64,000 nt of DNA, taken from Bugula neritina (taxonomy: Eukaryota > Bryozoa > Gymnolaemata > Cheilostomatida > Bugulidae). The position numbers were made by a program, and so were the translations under genes. This document shows, in pieces, positions 1 to 11,200 of the stretch. The notes under the pieces are model-generated. The model had not been told where the DNA came from. It saw only the letters and a program-made list of their open reading frames with translations, and made no database searches. The DNA is taken from assembly GCA_964035545.1 (NCBI GenBank), contig OZ037765.1, positions 14,504,698 through 14,568,697 of the forward strand, in the 5' to 3' direction. How positions within the stretch are numbered: the first letter of the stretch is position 1; each line of letters starts with the position of its first letter.

Positions 1-33
<33 letters not shown>
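1..33. repeat. (TA)n microsatellite, cut by window edge
   Basis: Uninterrupted TA dinucleotides from the first base. The true length is unknown because the window starts inside it. Confidence 0.95.
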
Positions 34-38
<5 letters not shown>

Positions 39-2190
39 CGAATTTTCAACCATTTCGTTTCTTTGCTCCTTTAGTATTTTCATAAAATATTTAATGAAAA
101 ATGAAAACGCTAATGTCATTAGTAAATAATGGTTGGCTTGAAGCTCAAACCTAATATTATATAAAAAATAACTCAAAAGAAAGGGGCTAATTCAAGATCA
201 CCTGCTATCTAAAGACAGGTGGTGGAATGTTGATGTGTTCACCATGCACTTCTTAAACTCTTTTTCTGAATAGTCATCCTTTAGCTCGCTCTGCTTACAA
301 TAGTCTTGATAAGTAGTTGGTGGAAACATCTAAAATATGTTCTCATTTTCTATTTGGTGGTAAATAGATTTTGCAAGGTAGAAACCATATGAGCCTTATT
401 CAGCATAATAGTGTGATATTTAGCATGACAAATTAAAACAGTGAATACAAATGTAATCATTGTGAACAGGAAAGAGAAATACAAAGACATATTTTGGTGC
501 AGTACTAGAGAAATTTCAACCCTACTGCGGTCTTCTAACTGAGACAACCAGAGAAATTTCAACACTTTAAAATCTTCAATTTTTTATGAACTTTACATTG
601 AAAATCTTGCGAGCACATGACCTTTTTGCAATTTATTGTATAACAGACTTATCCAAATTTCTCCATTACTGCACTTATACCTCCAAATTTAATAAAAACT
701 GAAAATAATAACTTTAGTCAATAAAATAAATTGAAAATTGTGCATCATCAATATAATTACCAGTTGGCCCTGCAGAGCAAACAAAAGAGTTTTTCGGTTA
801 GTTTTGAATCACAAATGAGTATAATCAACATATTATTCAGCCCCCACATATTATACTATATTGTAACGTATTTATAGTCTATGGAATGTTTTGTCCCACT
901 GTGCATCAAAGCCACTCACGCTATCAATTTCAGCGATGAAAGTCAATGCAAATTGGCTTTCGCAGTGACCTTAGTGCATGAAAAGATAGAGTATACTTTT
1001 TTGAAGCTCATACCACTTTATGCTAGGTATTTTATGCAATTTTCACTGTTGCAAAATAGTGGTTGAAAATCGAATTCAAAATTGATTAGTGCAATGAAAA
1101 CGCTTGAATAATCATATGATATAAAATGAGCCAGAAAATGCTAGAACCAGTGAGATAACTATTTTCATTTTGCTAGTGCACTTCTAATCTAACCTTTGAC
1201 TTTAAAGATTTCTGTTATTTCAAATGCCAAAGAAATACTAATTATAAATAGGCTTGGGAGTCCTATGCAATACTCTATTAATGTACTTTACACTGTAACC
1301 ATCTCATGTACTCATATTAAAATGTTGGTGGATTAAAGATGACTTTATTCCAACACTATAGACTATTAGAATTGTGTTTCCAACTACTGGGTTAAGGTCT
1401 AGACAGCAAGGAGAAACACCTTAACATTTGTCGTTGACTTACCCCATTTGTGACAGAAGCGAGCCTGTTGTATGTAGCTCTTTTCAAATTTCGAACAGGT
1501 GCTGTACTTATATCAAAATCTTTAGGTTCAGATTCTCTAGCTTGGTGCCTAAAAAGTTTTCTTTCAAATAAGTTTATCTGATAAAAGTTGCAAAGATATG
1601 ACATACGATTGCAGAGTGTAAGACGCATAACATCCAAGAAGTAAATAACTCAGCTGACAGTAATCATTACCAAAAAATTACATAATTTGACAACATGAAA
1701 CACATGACAAGAGCGTATAAAATGATGTATACCAATTAGAGTTGAGTACCACACGAGAGTAATTCATAGGACCACCTCTCATAGTCAAAGTGCCAGGTCT
1801 CTCATTATAGTCCACCATTCCTAGTGTAGCAGACATCCTAAATTTAAAAACCAACAAAACCCAGTAACATCGCTCTTGTTTTGAATAATATATTAGGCTA
1901 TAACAGTTTAAGATGTTTACAGGTCATCTGCTATTCAGCTTCCTTATAGCATTAGAATCCTAAGTTTGATGGGAAATTTTACCTACTTGATTTTTAAGTA
2001 CAAGTATGTACATACTCAATGTCCATAAAAGCATTTTTATTGTAGCTTCTAATGCAAAAGTAAATCTCAAGGTTTAAGTACGTCTTTCAAAGTTAAACAG
2101 TAAATATTCCATTAACATAATATATATTTTATGGGTACTAGCTTGACTTGTAATGCTGACTCAAACAAGAATAGCAAAACGATTGTCAAA
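34..2190. other. AT-rich gene-free stretch
   Basis: Both strands were read. The open frames here are under 85 codons, have no recognisable motif and no flanking splice pattern. No promoter, RNA gene or transposon end is recognised. Confidence 0.5.
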
Positions 2191-2222
2191 ACATCTACCA
2201 GAAGGGAGGATGCAGGACAGAG

Positions 2223-2774
2223 GTGAAAGTGCGCATTGGCAGAGCCAGGGATAAATGGAGGCAGCTTACTAGAATTTTGTGTGACCAGATTGTTACAAAG
2301 AAACTCAAAGTCTTCATTTACAAGACAATAATAAGACCGGTGCTATTATACGGAGCGGAAACATGGCCAGCGACTGATTACCTTACGGGGAGAGTAAGCG
2401 TATGCGAGATGAGAATGCTACACTACTGCCTAGGAATTACTCTTGAAGAACACAAGACCAACGAAAGCATAAGGCAAGAAACGAAAGTAATTAATGTGTT
2501 AGAACTGATGAAAAGAATAAGGCTACAGTAGTTTGGACATATATCCAGAATAAAGAAAGAAGATGATATCAGAAGAGTGCATGAGATGAAAGTTGCAGGA
2601 AAGAGAAACCAGAAACGCCCAAAGCATATATGGCATGATACTATCAGAAAAGACCTCCAATCCTGGTTCCTCAATGAAGAGGACGCTCAGGACAGGGCTA
2701 GGTGGAGAAGCCTAATTGAGCTAGGCATCCGGCAGTCACCCGCTACCCGAACAGGACAAAGCGGAGATAGGTAG
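2223..2774 (+). pseudogene. Non-LTR retrotransposon, C-terminal reverse transcriptase end (dead)
   Basis: One reading frame covers the region and encodes the conserved tail found after the RT domain of many animal LINE-like elements. It contains the KLKVFIYKTIIRPVLLYGAE block, EMRMLHYCLGI, a GHISRIK block, and a basic GKRNQKRPKHIWHDTIRKDL stretch followed by an aspartate/arginine-rich end. A single in-frame TAG at 2529-2531 sits where relatives carry tryptophan just before the FGH motif, which fits a TGG to TAG change. Nothing upstream of 2200 looks like the rest of the RT or the endonuclease, so this is a 5'-truncated insertion, the usual outcome of target-primed reverse transcription. The clade (RTE-like or other) cannot be settled from this tail. 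A final TAG at 2772-2774 ends the frame. Confidence 0.85.
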
Positions 2775-4400
2775 GTGAGAATAGGTGTGAAAAAAATGAA
2801 TAGCATGTAACTGGGAAGCGTCTATCTGGGATGACACTGTATAAGCTGCTAAAAAACTAATGAGTTGCTTATCATCAATACCAGACACTCCTACTCCTAG
2901 CAATTAATCTCTACAACATATAAATAAATACAATAATAATTTGCTCTGCTGTTGTACAACTACCAACCCATTTCATTAGATAATTTGCAAGTTAGTTTTG
3001 TCCTAAATAATCAAAAAAGTAGAAAGTACAGACATAATTTTGTCAATGTTACTGCTAGAATTTATCCTCTTCATTTTTATTTTGAGAGAACAAAAGAAAA
3101 CTTCAATTTAAAAAAAAAGATAATTGTAAATTTATATTAATGTCCCTAATATTGATATTAACATCAACATTTACTATGTGATAAATTTAGTTTTATCATT
3201 ATGAGCATTTATTTTACAAAAATAATTATATCAATATTATTAATATATCAATATCAATATGAATATCATTATCAATTATATGGTACTGCTCTAGAAATTT
3301 TAAACATTCAAATTAAAATTGTTAGAACATGACCACTCGAATTTTTTGCTATGTGACGAAGTAATGACAAAAAATAACTTTCATACCTAGTACATAAATG
3401 ATAACCAACAATGTTGAAGAAAACAGTGGGCAAGAACGATATTTAAAGAAGATAAAGTGTGTGCAATGTTAGGTTAAGAAGATGTTTATAATAGTGCTGG
3501 CTAATTCTTCTTGTTTCTATAACAACTGCAAATTAAAGCTTCTTTTATCAAAGAGCAGTTCTTATCTAACTTTTAAACGCTAATATAAAGTAAAATATAG
3601 GTTATTTTACGAATTCACCAGCGCGCGTAACGAAACTCGCGTAGAACAATTTAAAAAGAAGACAACTCTTTACTTAAGTAAGCTTTCAAGGTTATGTACG
3701 CTTGCATAATATGTAACAATAATAAAATGTTAGAGCAATACAATGATGCTGTTAAATTAATTATGTAGCGATTTTCAGAGTGCTATGTAACTGTTTTGAC
3801 ATACTGTGTACAATGTTAGTCAGTTAGCCTTGAGATTTGATAAAATAAAGTGTAGTGACAGTATAAGAAGATGGCAGCTAGTACGTGACTGTGCATCAGA
3901 ACAACATCTGAAGGCCTTTAAAAACTGTTAGAAGTATGTTTAAAAATATTTCAGTTGTTTGGTACACTCTATTATGTATTTTTTATTTTATGAAATTGTT
4001 TTCTTGCTGAATGCTGTGTTACATAAGCAAAAGCTCCAATTTTTACTTAATAACACCTTTGGATATGATGAATAAATAGTAGGTACTTATAGTGGCTGCT
4101 GCACATATGGCTCATATTATTCCACCCACATACACGCAATCCTAAATCTTCTAAAGAAATTTTTTTTCTATGCTTAATATGTTCACTTCTTCGATGTCTA
4201 TAAACAAAAAATTCTTAAGTTTTTCTATAAATTTAAACTAAAAACCAGTTGGTTAGATTACTGGTCTAGCGTAGAACTGTTTTTATTAAGTTGTTGCTTA
4301 TAAATTTCACATTGTAAGCTTTTCATTATAGTATACATGTCATAATATTGTAATGGATTTTAATAGTTGCCATCATTATGTTCTTAAAGTTATAGTAATT
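2775..4400. other. AT-rich gene-free stretch
   Basis: No coding frame or transposon end is recognised. Around 3240-3290 there is a short run built from ATGAATATC-like units, a simple repeat type that recurs near 30015-30050 and 47550-47690. Confidence 0.45.
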
Positions 4401-4404
4401 ATAT

Positions 4405-4605
4405 TGTTGTAATTTGCACAATTACTAAGCGTGGATTCTGCTTAGGTATTCAGTACTTGTTCCTAACTAGCAATTACTAGGGTAGTAGCCGGATAATAGT
4501 CTTTATTATTCACAATAAACACAATACAAAACATTACACTAATTCACAATACCACAATAGCCATTTAATACGTGTGTTCACTCTGGGTCCTCGCCCACAA
4601 CAACA
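4405..4605 (-). mobile_element. Possible short solo LTR
   Basis: Read on the minus strand the segment starts TGTTGTTG and ends AATTACAACA. Its left flank on the plus strand is ATAT, the same target motif as the clear LTRs nearby. Its minus-strand end resembles the end of the neighbouring solo LTR at 4609-4883 (GTGG or CCAC block followed by AATTAC-ACA). The right flank is obscured because the next LTR abuts it, so no duplication can be shown. It may instead be part of a larger older element. Confidence 0.35.
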
Positions 4606-4608
4606 TAA

Positions 4609-4883
4609 TGTAGTAATTTGTGTAACTACTATGCGTGGGTTCCTAGCTTGTAATTATAGTCTATTTATCCACATCAATAAAGTATTTAAGTAAGAGTTTA
4701 CAAAGTTTATTCGCTACTAATTATATAGAAAGATACAACACATACACAGATTAGAAATTACATCTTCGCTTAGTTAGTACGCTCTCTCTACTGACAAACT
4801 ACTACTCGCTGAGGGTTATCACGTGACGCACTCCGATAGGCTGAAGGGGTTTGAGGGGACGTTCGTATTACGTCCTCACTACA
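4609..4883 (-). mobile_element. Solo LTR, 275 bp, with 4-bp duplication ATAA
   Basis: The minus-strand sequence starts TGTAGTGAGG and ends AATTACTACA, giving TG...CA termini. It is flanked by ATAA on both sides (4605-4608 and 4884-4887). An AATAAA-type signal lies in the distal third on the minus strand. There is no coding capacity and no partner LTR close by, so it is most simply a solo LTR left by LTR-LTR recombination. Confidence 0.65.
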
Positions 4884-4976
4884 ATAATAACTACTAGCAA
4901 ACGCTGGAACTGTCACTTGATCGGAAGTTCATTTTCCGGCCCTTCTCATTGGATAATATAATGTGGCCTTTAGTAT

Positions 4977-5790
4977 TGTAGTAGTTTCGTGGGTTATAGA
5001 ATGAAATCAGGCAGAGAACATAACTCCTTGTTATAGAAGAGACAAGAGAGAGAGGTTGCCGTGTGCTTGCAGTACTTTGTTGTAGTAGAGAGAAGTATCC
5101 AGTGTGAGCTCCAGTCCGCAAGTGGCTGAAGCTCTAAAATGCGTGTCCTTTTATACCAGTGGAACAAAGGACTTCTAGAACCTTCTACCGACAGTGGGCC
5201 GATGTTCGACAGTGGGCCGATGTTCGACAGTGGGCCGATGTTCGACAGTGGGCCGATGTTCGACAGTGGGCCGATGTTCGACAGTGGGCCGATGTTCGAC
5301 AGTGGGCCGATGTTCGACAGTGGGCCGATGTTCGACAGTGGGCCGATGTTCGACAGTGGGCCGATGTTCGGCAGAGGATACCGACATTCGACAGTGGGCC
5401 GATGTTCGGCAGAGGATACCGACATTCGTCATGTCGGTAACCGACACTGGAAATATCGGTAACCGACATTCGGTCTGCCTGCATCCACCTGCCGAAATTG
5501 GTCCAACTGTCGGTTTAGATGAATCAGCAAAAATGAACCCAACCAAGTGTATGCGTATTGTAACTTATAATTGGGGAAAGGGGATTAACTGTTTACTATG
5601 CCAAAGGCTTAATAATAGCCATAGTATTTAAGGTATTAGAAAGTTACGCCACAGACTTAGCTATAACTACAGTATTTAGAAAAATAGCCATAAGTAATGT
5701 GTCAAGGGGGATAATTCTTATTATTTACCACAGTATTCCCCCAAGGGAGAGGAGATGATTCCATATTATTATACTACGTAACCCATTACA
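4977..5790 (-). mobile_element. LTR of family C with internal 18-bp tandem array
   Basis: On the minus strand the segment begins TGTAATGGGT at 5790 and ends AACCCACGAAACTACTACA at 4977. These ends parallel the 572-bp LTRs at 16802 and 23669 (TGTAATGG start, AACCCACAG...CTACA end). A TATA box in LTR orientation lies at 5147-5157 (plus-strand CCTTTTATACC), followed by a GGAGCTC block shared with the other LTRs. Flanks are GTAT and ATAT, a 4-bp duplication with one mismatch. It appears inserted near the 5' end of the plus-oriented family B LTR whose remainder starts at 5791. At 814 bp it is long because of the array at 5190-5369. Confidence 0.7.
5190..5369. repeat. 18-bp minisatellite, ten copies
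   Basis: Ten head-to-tail copies of GACAGTGGGCCGATGTTC are almost invariant. A degenerate continuation to about 5430 mixes the same core with a GGCAGAGGATACCGACATTC unit. Because 18 is a multiple of three, every frame is open through it (DSGPMF, GRCSTV and similar hexapeptides), so these long frames are a by-product of the repeat and not genes. The array lies inside the family C LTR, about 33 bp upstream of its TATA box in LTR orientation. Confidence 0.97.
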
Positions 5791-6334
5791 ATATCTCGTC
5801 ATTATTATTATGGACTTGGCGTAACGTTTTAGATGCTGTTAAATGTTGTAGTTATAGCTAAGCCTAGCTTTCTAATGCCTTAAGTATCGTAATCATAGCT
5901 AAGCTCTCAGCGTAGTGAATAGCTCAATGATTGTGAATTGCCCTTCCTATTTTATTGTTTGTTTATAAAATACTGTAACAGTTTTTGTTGAGTTGTATTC
6001 CCCCCACTTGTTTTGTTATAATCTTTGATAAGTTGTGTGAACCGAAGTTCGGCTGAAATCGGAGCCCGGAAACGCTATTTCGAACAGATTTGTCCGATTT
6101 CAGCAACCGGCACTCCGAATTTCGGACACCCAAAGTGGCCGGAAATTTTGTTGGTATATAAGTGGGAGAGTTTCCAGTGCTAAGTCAGTCAAACACTGGA
6201 GCTCAACCAAGACGCATCTATAGAAGAATAAAGGCACTTATATCAAGAGTATTCAAGAAGGCTTTTATTTGATCAACATAGTATAAGGCATGCAGACTGC
6301 TTAGTATATTTCATAATAACCCACAAGTTTATTA
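5791..6334 (+). mobile_element. Solo LTR of family B, main fragment (split by two insertions)
   Basis: This plus-oriented segment aligns along its length with the reverse complement of the intact solo LTR at 55612-56121: GACTTGGCGTAAC block, CTCAGCGTAGTGAATA, a C-rich tract, a GC-rich palindromic block, GGTATATAAGTGGGAGAG (TATA), AATAAAGG, and AACCCACAAGTTTATTA at the end. Its last bases (ATTACA) lie at 13891-13896, on the far side of the element at 6335-13890. Its first ~30 bp are displaced by the family C LTR. The flank after 13896 is ATAT, matching the ATAT duplication of the 55612 copy. Confidence 0.75.
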
Positions 6335-6698
6335 TGTTATCTTTTTCAGTATTGTGGGTTTAGGGTGCAATCAAGTTACTTTATAGCACGTAATCTAAAT
6401 CAACTCCGCAAGTGTGGTTAAGGTTACAATAATATATTTATACAGTAATACACAATACAACTACATCTATAAAACACATTAACAACTACTCAGCACAGTG
6501 TTTACAGTTTGCCAGTCTACTCCTAACTAACTGTTACCCTGGAAGTCACAGTTCCTAATTATAGTTCATGATTCCTATTGGCGAATTGCTGTCTCGGGTC
6601 ATCTTCGTAATACACTTAGTGACCCCGTGCTGCACTTAGAAGGGAATTAACATTTCCTCCTTCTCCGTTATGATCGTAGCTCCTCGAGCCACCACACC
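6335..6698 (-). repeat. 3' LTR of element 1
   Basis: 364 bp, about 94.5% identical to the copy at 13527-13890 with no net length change. In element orientation it starts GGTGTGG right after a G-rich tract at about 6699-6710 that would serve as polypurine tract, and ends TAACA. If LTRs must start TG, the start is two bases further in. Confidence 0.9.
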
Positions 6699-7002
6699 GC
6701 CCCCACCAGCAGAAAGCCCACTTTCTGATAAAAAAATACACTCCCTCGTACAGTACAGAATATTATAAAAGCAGTTACATAATATAGGACATATATACAT
6801 AAATGGCGACAAAAACATAATCATTACAACAAGAACAAGGTACACACAATTTATCAGCTATAGAAAGAAAAGTAGTGCTAACTATAGTGGTAGCCAAGGA
6901 AGAGGAAGTAACAGGCATTTGCATGATCATAATGTTGTACATTGGGATTTCCCAGGAAGGGCGAAATTCACAGATATGTCCCGGGGACAAGGACTATTGT
7001 CA

Positions 7003-7540
7003 TTATTTAAAGAGCCGATGCTTAGTCTGGCGGGCACACAGTCTCCGTTTTATTCTTCCCACCGAATTCTTAAGCTGGTACATCCCAGTCGTTGTGTTTA
7101 ACAAGTCTGGGGCTAGTTGCGTGAAGTCGGCCTGTAACCGAAGGGGTTGCTCCTCTATTCTGGCCAGATGGGTTGGGCGGTCCGGTGGTGGAGTCATAGC
7201 CTTCCGGCGGGGGAATTCTAACTCTTCTTCCATCTCCGCGGAGGTTGGTTCATCAGAAGTGGGTAGGATTTCGAGCTTGTCTGCTATCATGGAAGACTGC
7301 TGTCGGGCATACTTTAGTACATGCTGGAATTCCAAGGTCTGGAGGGCTAGCACCAATGCCTTCCTTACTAGGAGCCGGATGGGCGTTAGAAATTCTGGAT
7401 ACATGTCGGCATCCACAACATAGTTCTCCCTGGGATAGCATCCAGCAGCTCTATGTTTAATGATCGGGCATGGGTAGACATCGTGATGTCCGCATGGGCA
7501 GAAGGTCAATAGAAAGTGCGCATCTACATGCGTCTTAGGG
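7003..7540 (-). pseudogene. Element 1 3'-terminal ORF of unknown function
   Basis: About 175 codons are open between pol and the 3' LTR. The start of the readable frame holds closely spaced cysteines and histidines (CPCGHH, PCPIIKH, GC). The middle is helix-forming and leucine-rich, and the remainder is acidic and proline-rich. It has no hydrophobic signal peptide or transmembrane segment, so an envelope protein is not supported. A further fragment in another frame (7561-7800) may belong to the same gene. The plus-strand element also has a proline-rich ORF after pol. I do not recognise the family. Confidence 0.4.
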
Positions 7541-8279
7541 AGCGGTGAAACGGCCTATCCTTATAGCAGATTTGACATCGGGTACTCCTCTTCGGTCCCC
7601 ACGCAGCCTCTATTTTCTTCTCTGTTGCTGGTGACATCCACCGCCAACAGCGGCACAGTGGTCTTGGTAGTCTGCCATTTGCTTCTTCCTCTATGGGTGA
7701 GGTGGAAGGCGGTCGGTCCCTTACCCTGGTGGTAGCGGGTTGAGTGTAACCTGAAAGAGTTCAACAGTGTTAGTAGCATACACTGAAGTGTTGCTGGCAT
7801 TAGACAGCCTGACAGGTTCTCATTCAGTTAAACACTTGAGAGATTTATGTTGGTGATTAGTTGGAAGGGAACACACACTGCAGTGGAAAATTGTTAAATC
7901 TCTAAGTCAATCTGTGTTCCTACCACTGTATTTCACTAGTCTATCTCTAGCTCAATTGACTCAGTCGTGTCGGAGTTGAGTGATGCAATCTAGTTTCCAT
8001 ACCAAAAGAACGTAGTTACTCACCCCATGATCCGGTATCGTATGACATACTGAATATTTGAAAATGGTTTGTACTAATGACTAGTGGCACGTCTGCTCTT
8101 AACTGCATAAGCGTAAGAAAAGATCGAGCAACGTGGTTGGGGTGTGTGACTATGACTTTGCACACCCGGCGGATGAATTTTATTTCTAGTTTCGCCAATG
8201 TAAAAGTTGATATTTCCGTGGAGCTCACAACTCCCACAATTGCCCGATAGTTTTCCCGTACAGTTCCCCTCTAGACTTT

Positions 8280-11200
8280 CATACGTGCCGCTTTGAACGC
8301 GGTCACATACGAAATCTTTCAAATTCGCTGGGGGTTGTCTTGTACGCTGTCCTCGTTCCAGGGGAGGTGGAGCACTCACTGGTGGACTATCAAGTTGTAC
8401 TGGCAGTGCTTCTGGTCCCCTAGTAATCGTTTCCTCTTCATTCTCTCCGGATGGAGCTTCTCCCTCCGTGGGGGTTTGCACTTCCGGATCCGGCTCGGGT
8501 TCTGGAAGTGATGGCGTCAGACCTGGCGTTGGAGGCGGCGGACCCACTTCTGTGGTGGAAGTGGTCGCTCGTCTCTACCAAGTCTTCTTCCCGCGAGATG
8601 ACCACCTCATACTCAGGTCCATACCGCCGCCGACGCGTTGTCGTCTGCCTCCTGGGCTCCAACAACGGGGGCTTCTCCCACTGCGTCTGGGCTAGCCCAA
8701 TACGGCTTCAAGCGAGCCTCATTCTGGATAGACACCTGTCCCGAGCGCTCGATCTTGTAAGTATGGTTGGGCATAGCCTCGACTACCACATAGGGCCACA
8801 CAAACTTAGGCTGTAATTGACCATCCACACTTAATCTCCTATCTGATAGAGGAGTCCTCACGCCGCACCTGCTACTGCTTTTCCCGCATCATTTTGCGTG
8901 CGACCCTCATCCACTCTACCAGTTCACTGGCATACTCGTGAACTGAGCTATCTTGCTCGGGAACATGGTAGGTAAGGTGGTCAGGGACCCGATTCTCCCT
9001 CCCGAGCATCAGGAGGTTTGGGGTCTCGCCAGTGCTGGTGTGTGGTGTGCTGCAGTATGCGCGCATGACCTGCGGCAATACCGTATCCCATTCCTCCTGA
9101 CTATGCCCGAGGAGTAGACTCCGGAGCGCATCACACAGCATCCTGTTGTTGCGTTCTACCACTCCGTTACCTTGAGGGTGGTAGAGAGTGGTCCTGCTCT
9201 GGTTCACTCCCCAGAGGCGGCAGAGGTCGCTCATCAGTTGAGACTGAAACTGAGCGCCTTGGTTAGAATGTATCTGTTTGGGAAAACCGAAGTAGCAGAA
9301 TACATGTTGATCCATCACCCCGGCCACTGTCGGAGCCGATGCATCTTGGATTGCCAGGGCGTCGGCCTACCTAGTGAAGTGGTCGGTTAATACTAGGATC
9401 CAGCTGTTGCCTCTAGGAGTCAGGACATGGGTCCGACCAGGTCGACAGCTACCACTTGCCACGGCTGTCCAGCATATAACCTTCGGCATTCTGCTTTACC
9501 AGGGAGACGACCATGCTCACTGGCCTGGCAGATCTCACACTGCTTCACTCTGAGTCGAACATCACGCCCCATCTTGGGCCAGTACCACTGGAGTTGCAAT
9601 TTGGAGATCACCCTTTGGACTCCTGCGTGAGCCTGTTTGTGAGTGTCCCAAATCAATTCATGGCGTATGGCAGTGGGACAGACCACCCTCTTCTTCTCAG
9701 GGTGTCTGCTGTTGGCGGCTAGATTAATGGTCAGCAGACCATCTTGCCCGATCCTCAGCGAGTCCCAATGCTGGCAGAACAGCCGGAACTCGGCGCATCC
9801 CTGCCTCAGTTGTTCTTTGCTGGGTCGTCGCCCTTCCTTTTTGGCCTGATACACGTCTGCCACCACCCCGGGCAGGTTTTCTTGAAGCTTTCTCAGCTCT
9901 CGGACGTTATCAGCCAAAACAGAGTTGGTGCGGAGGTTTTGCACAACCTCCGAGTGCTCGTCAACCACCTGCTTGAGTTGACCCTGGTCCCAGTCAAACG
10001 CTGCTCCATGGTGAGCCAGTGTCTCTAACTCAACCCGTGGGAGACCTCCTTCCCTCTTCTCGATGTTGAGACACTGTTTACAACCCCCATCAGGCCGCCG
10101 ACTCAACCCATCCGTATTGCCGTGCCTCCTACCCGGTCGAAGTTCGCTCCGGTAAGAAAACTCGGCTAGGATTTCGAGCCACCGAGCAACCTGACTGGAC
10201 AGTTTTGCTCTTTTGCACAACCAAATCAAAGAGGCATGATCCGTACGCAGCCGGAACTTCCTGCCATATAGATAGGGTCGGAAGTGTTTTACTGACTTGA
10301 TCACTGCCGGCAACTCTTTTTGGGCAGTGCAGTAATTTTGTTTGGTTATGGTTGCGAGAGACTTGCTGTAGTAAGCTAATACTACTTCATGGCTTTCCTG
10401 CACTTGCGACAACACAGCGCCAACATTCTGGTCACTGGCTTCCGTGTCGAGGATGTACTCCAGAGTGGGGTCTGGGTAGGCCAAGACGGGTGCCGTCAGT
10501 AGGCAACCCTTGAGGCTGTCGAACGCCTGTGGTTTAACCGGGGTCCACTGCCACGCCACTCCCTTTGCAGTGAGCCAGTTTAACAGCTGTGCTATCCCCG
10601 CAAAATCTGGTATGTATTGCCTGTAATACCCTACCAGACCCAGGAAAACCCAGAATCCGGTCAAATCCTGGGGGGTGACCCAGTCTTCTATAGCCTGTAC
10701 CTTCTCAGGATTCGTTACCACGCCGTTTCGACCGACCACGTGCCCCAGGTACTTAACCTTCGGCTGCAACAGAGCGCACTTGGAAGGCTTCAGTTTCAAA
10801 CCAGCACCTCTGAGTCTTTCGAAAACCTCCCTCAGACGACTGACGTGTGTCTTGAAGTCTGGGGAGATCACGATGACGTCATCGAGGTAGATCAGCAGTG
10901 TCTTCCAGTGAAGTCCACTCACGACATGTTCCATCAGCTTCTGGAAGGTGGCCGGGGCGGAGGTCAACCCAAATGGCAGCACGTTCCACTTCCACAGTTC
11001 GTCCCGTGTGATGAACGCCGCCTTCTCCTAGGTGTCGGACTCAGAGGGACCTACCAGTAACTGCTCAACAAGTCTAACGTACTGAAGTACTTGCTGCCGG
11101 CTAGGGCGTCCAAGGATTCATCAATACAAAGTAGAGGGTAGGCGTCCTGTATGGTCACGCTATTGAGCTTGCGTAGTCCACACAGAACCGCCAACTTCCG

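Noticed and set aside
5139-5631. Several long overlapping ORFs on both strands with hexapeptide repeats (DSGPMF, GRCSTV, others)
   Set aside because: They are frames through an 18-bp tandem repeat; 18 is divisible by 3, so all frames stay open.
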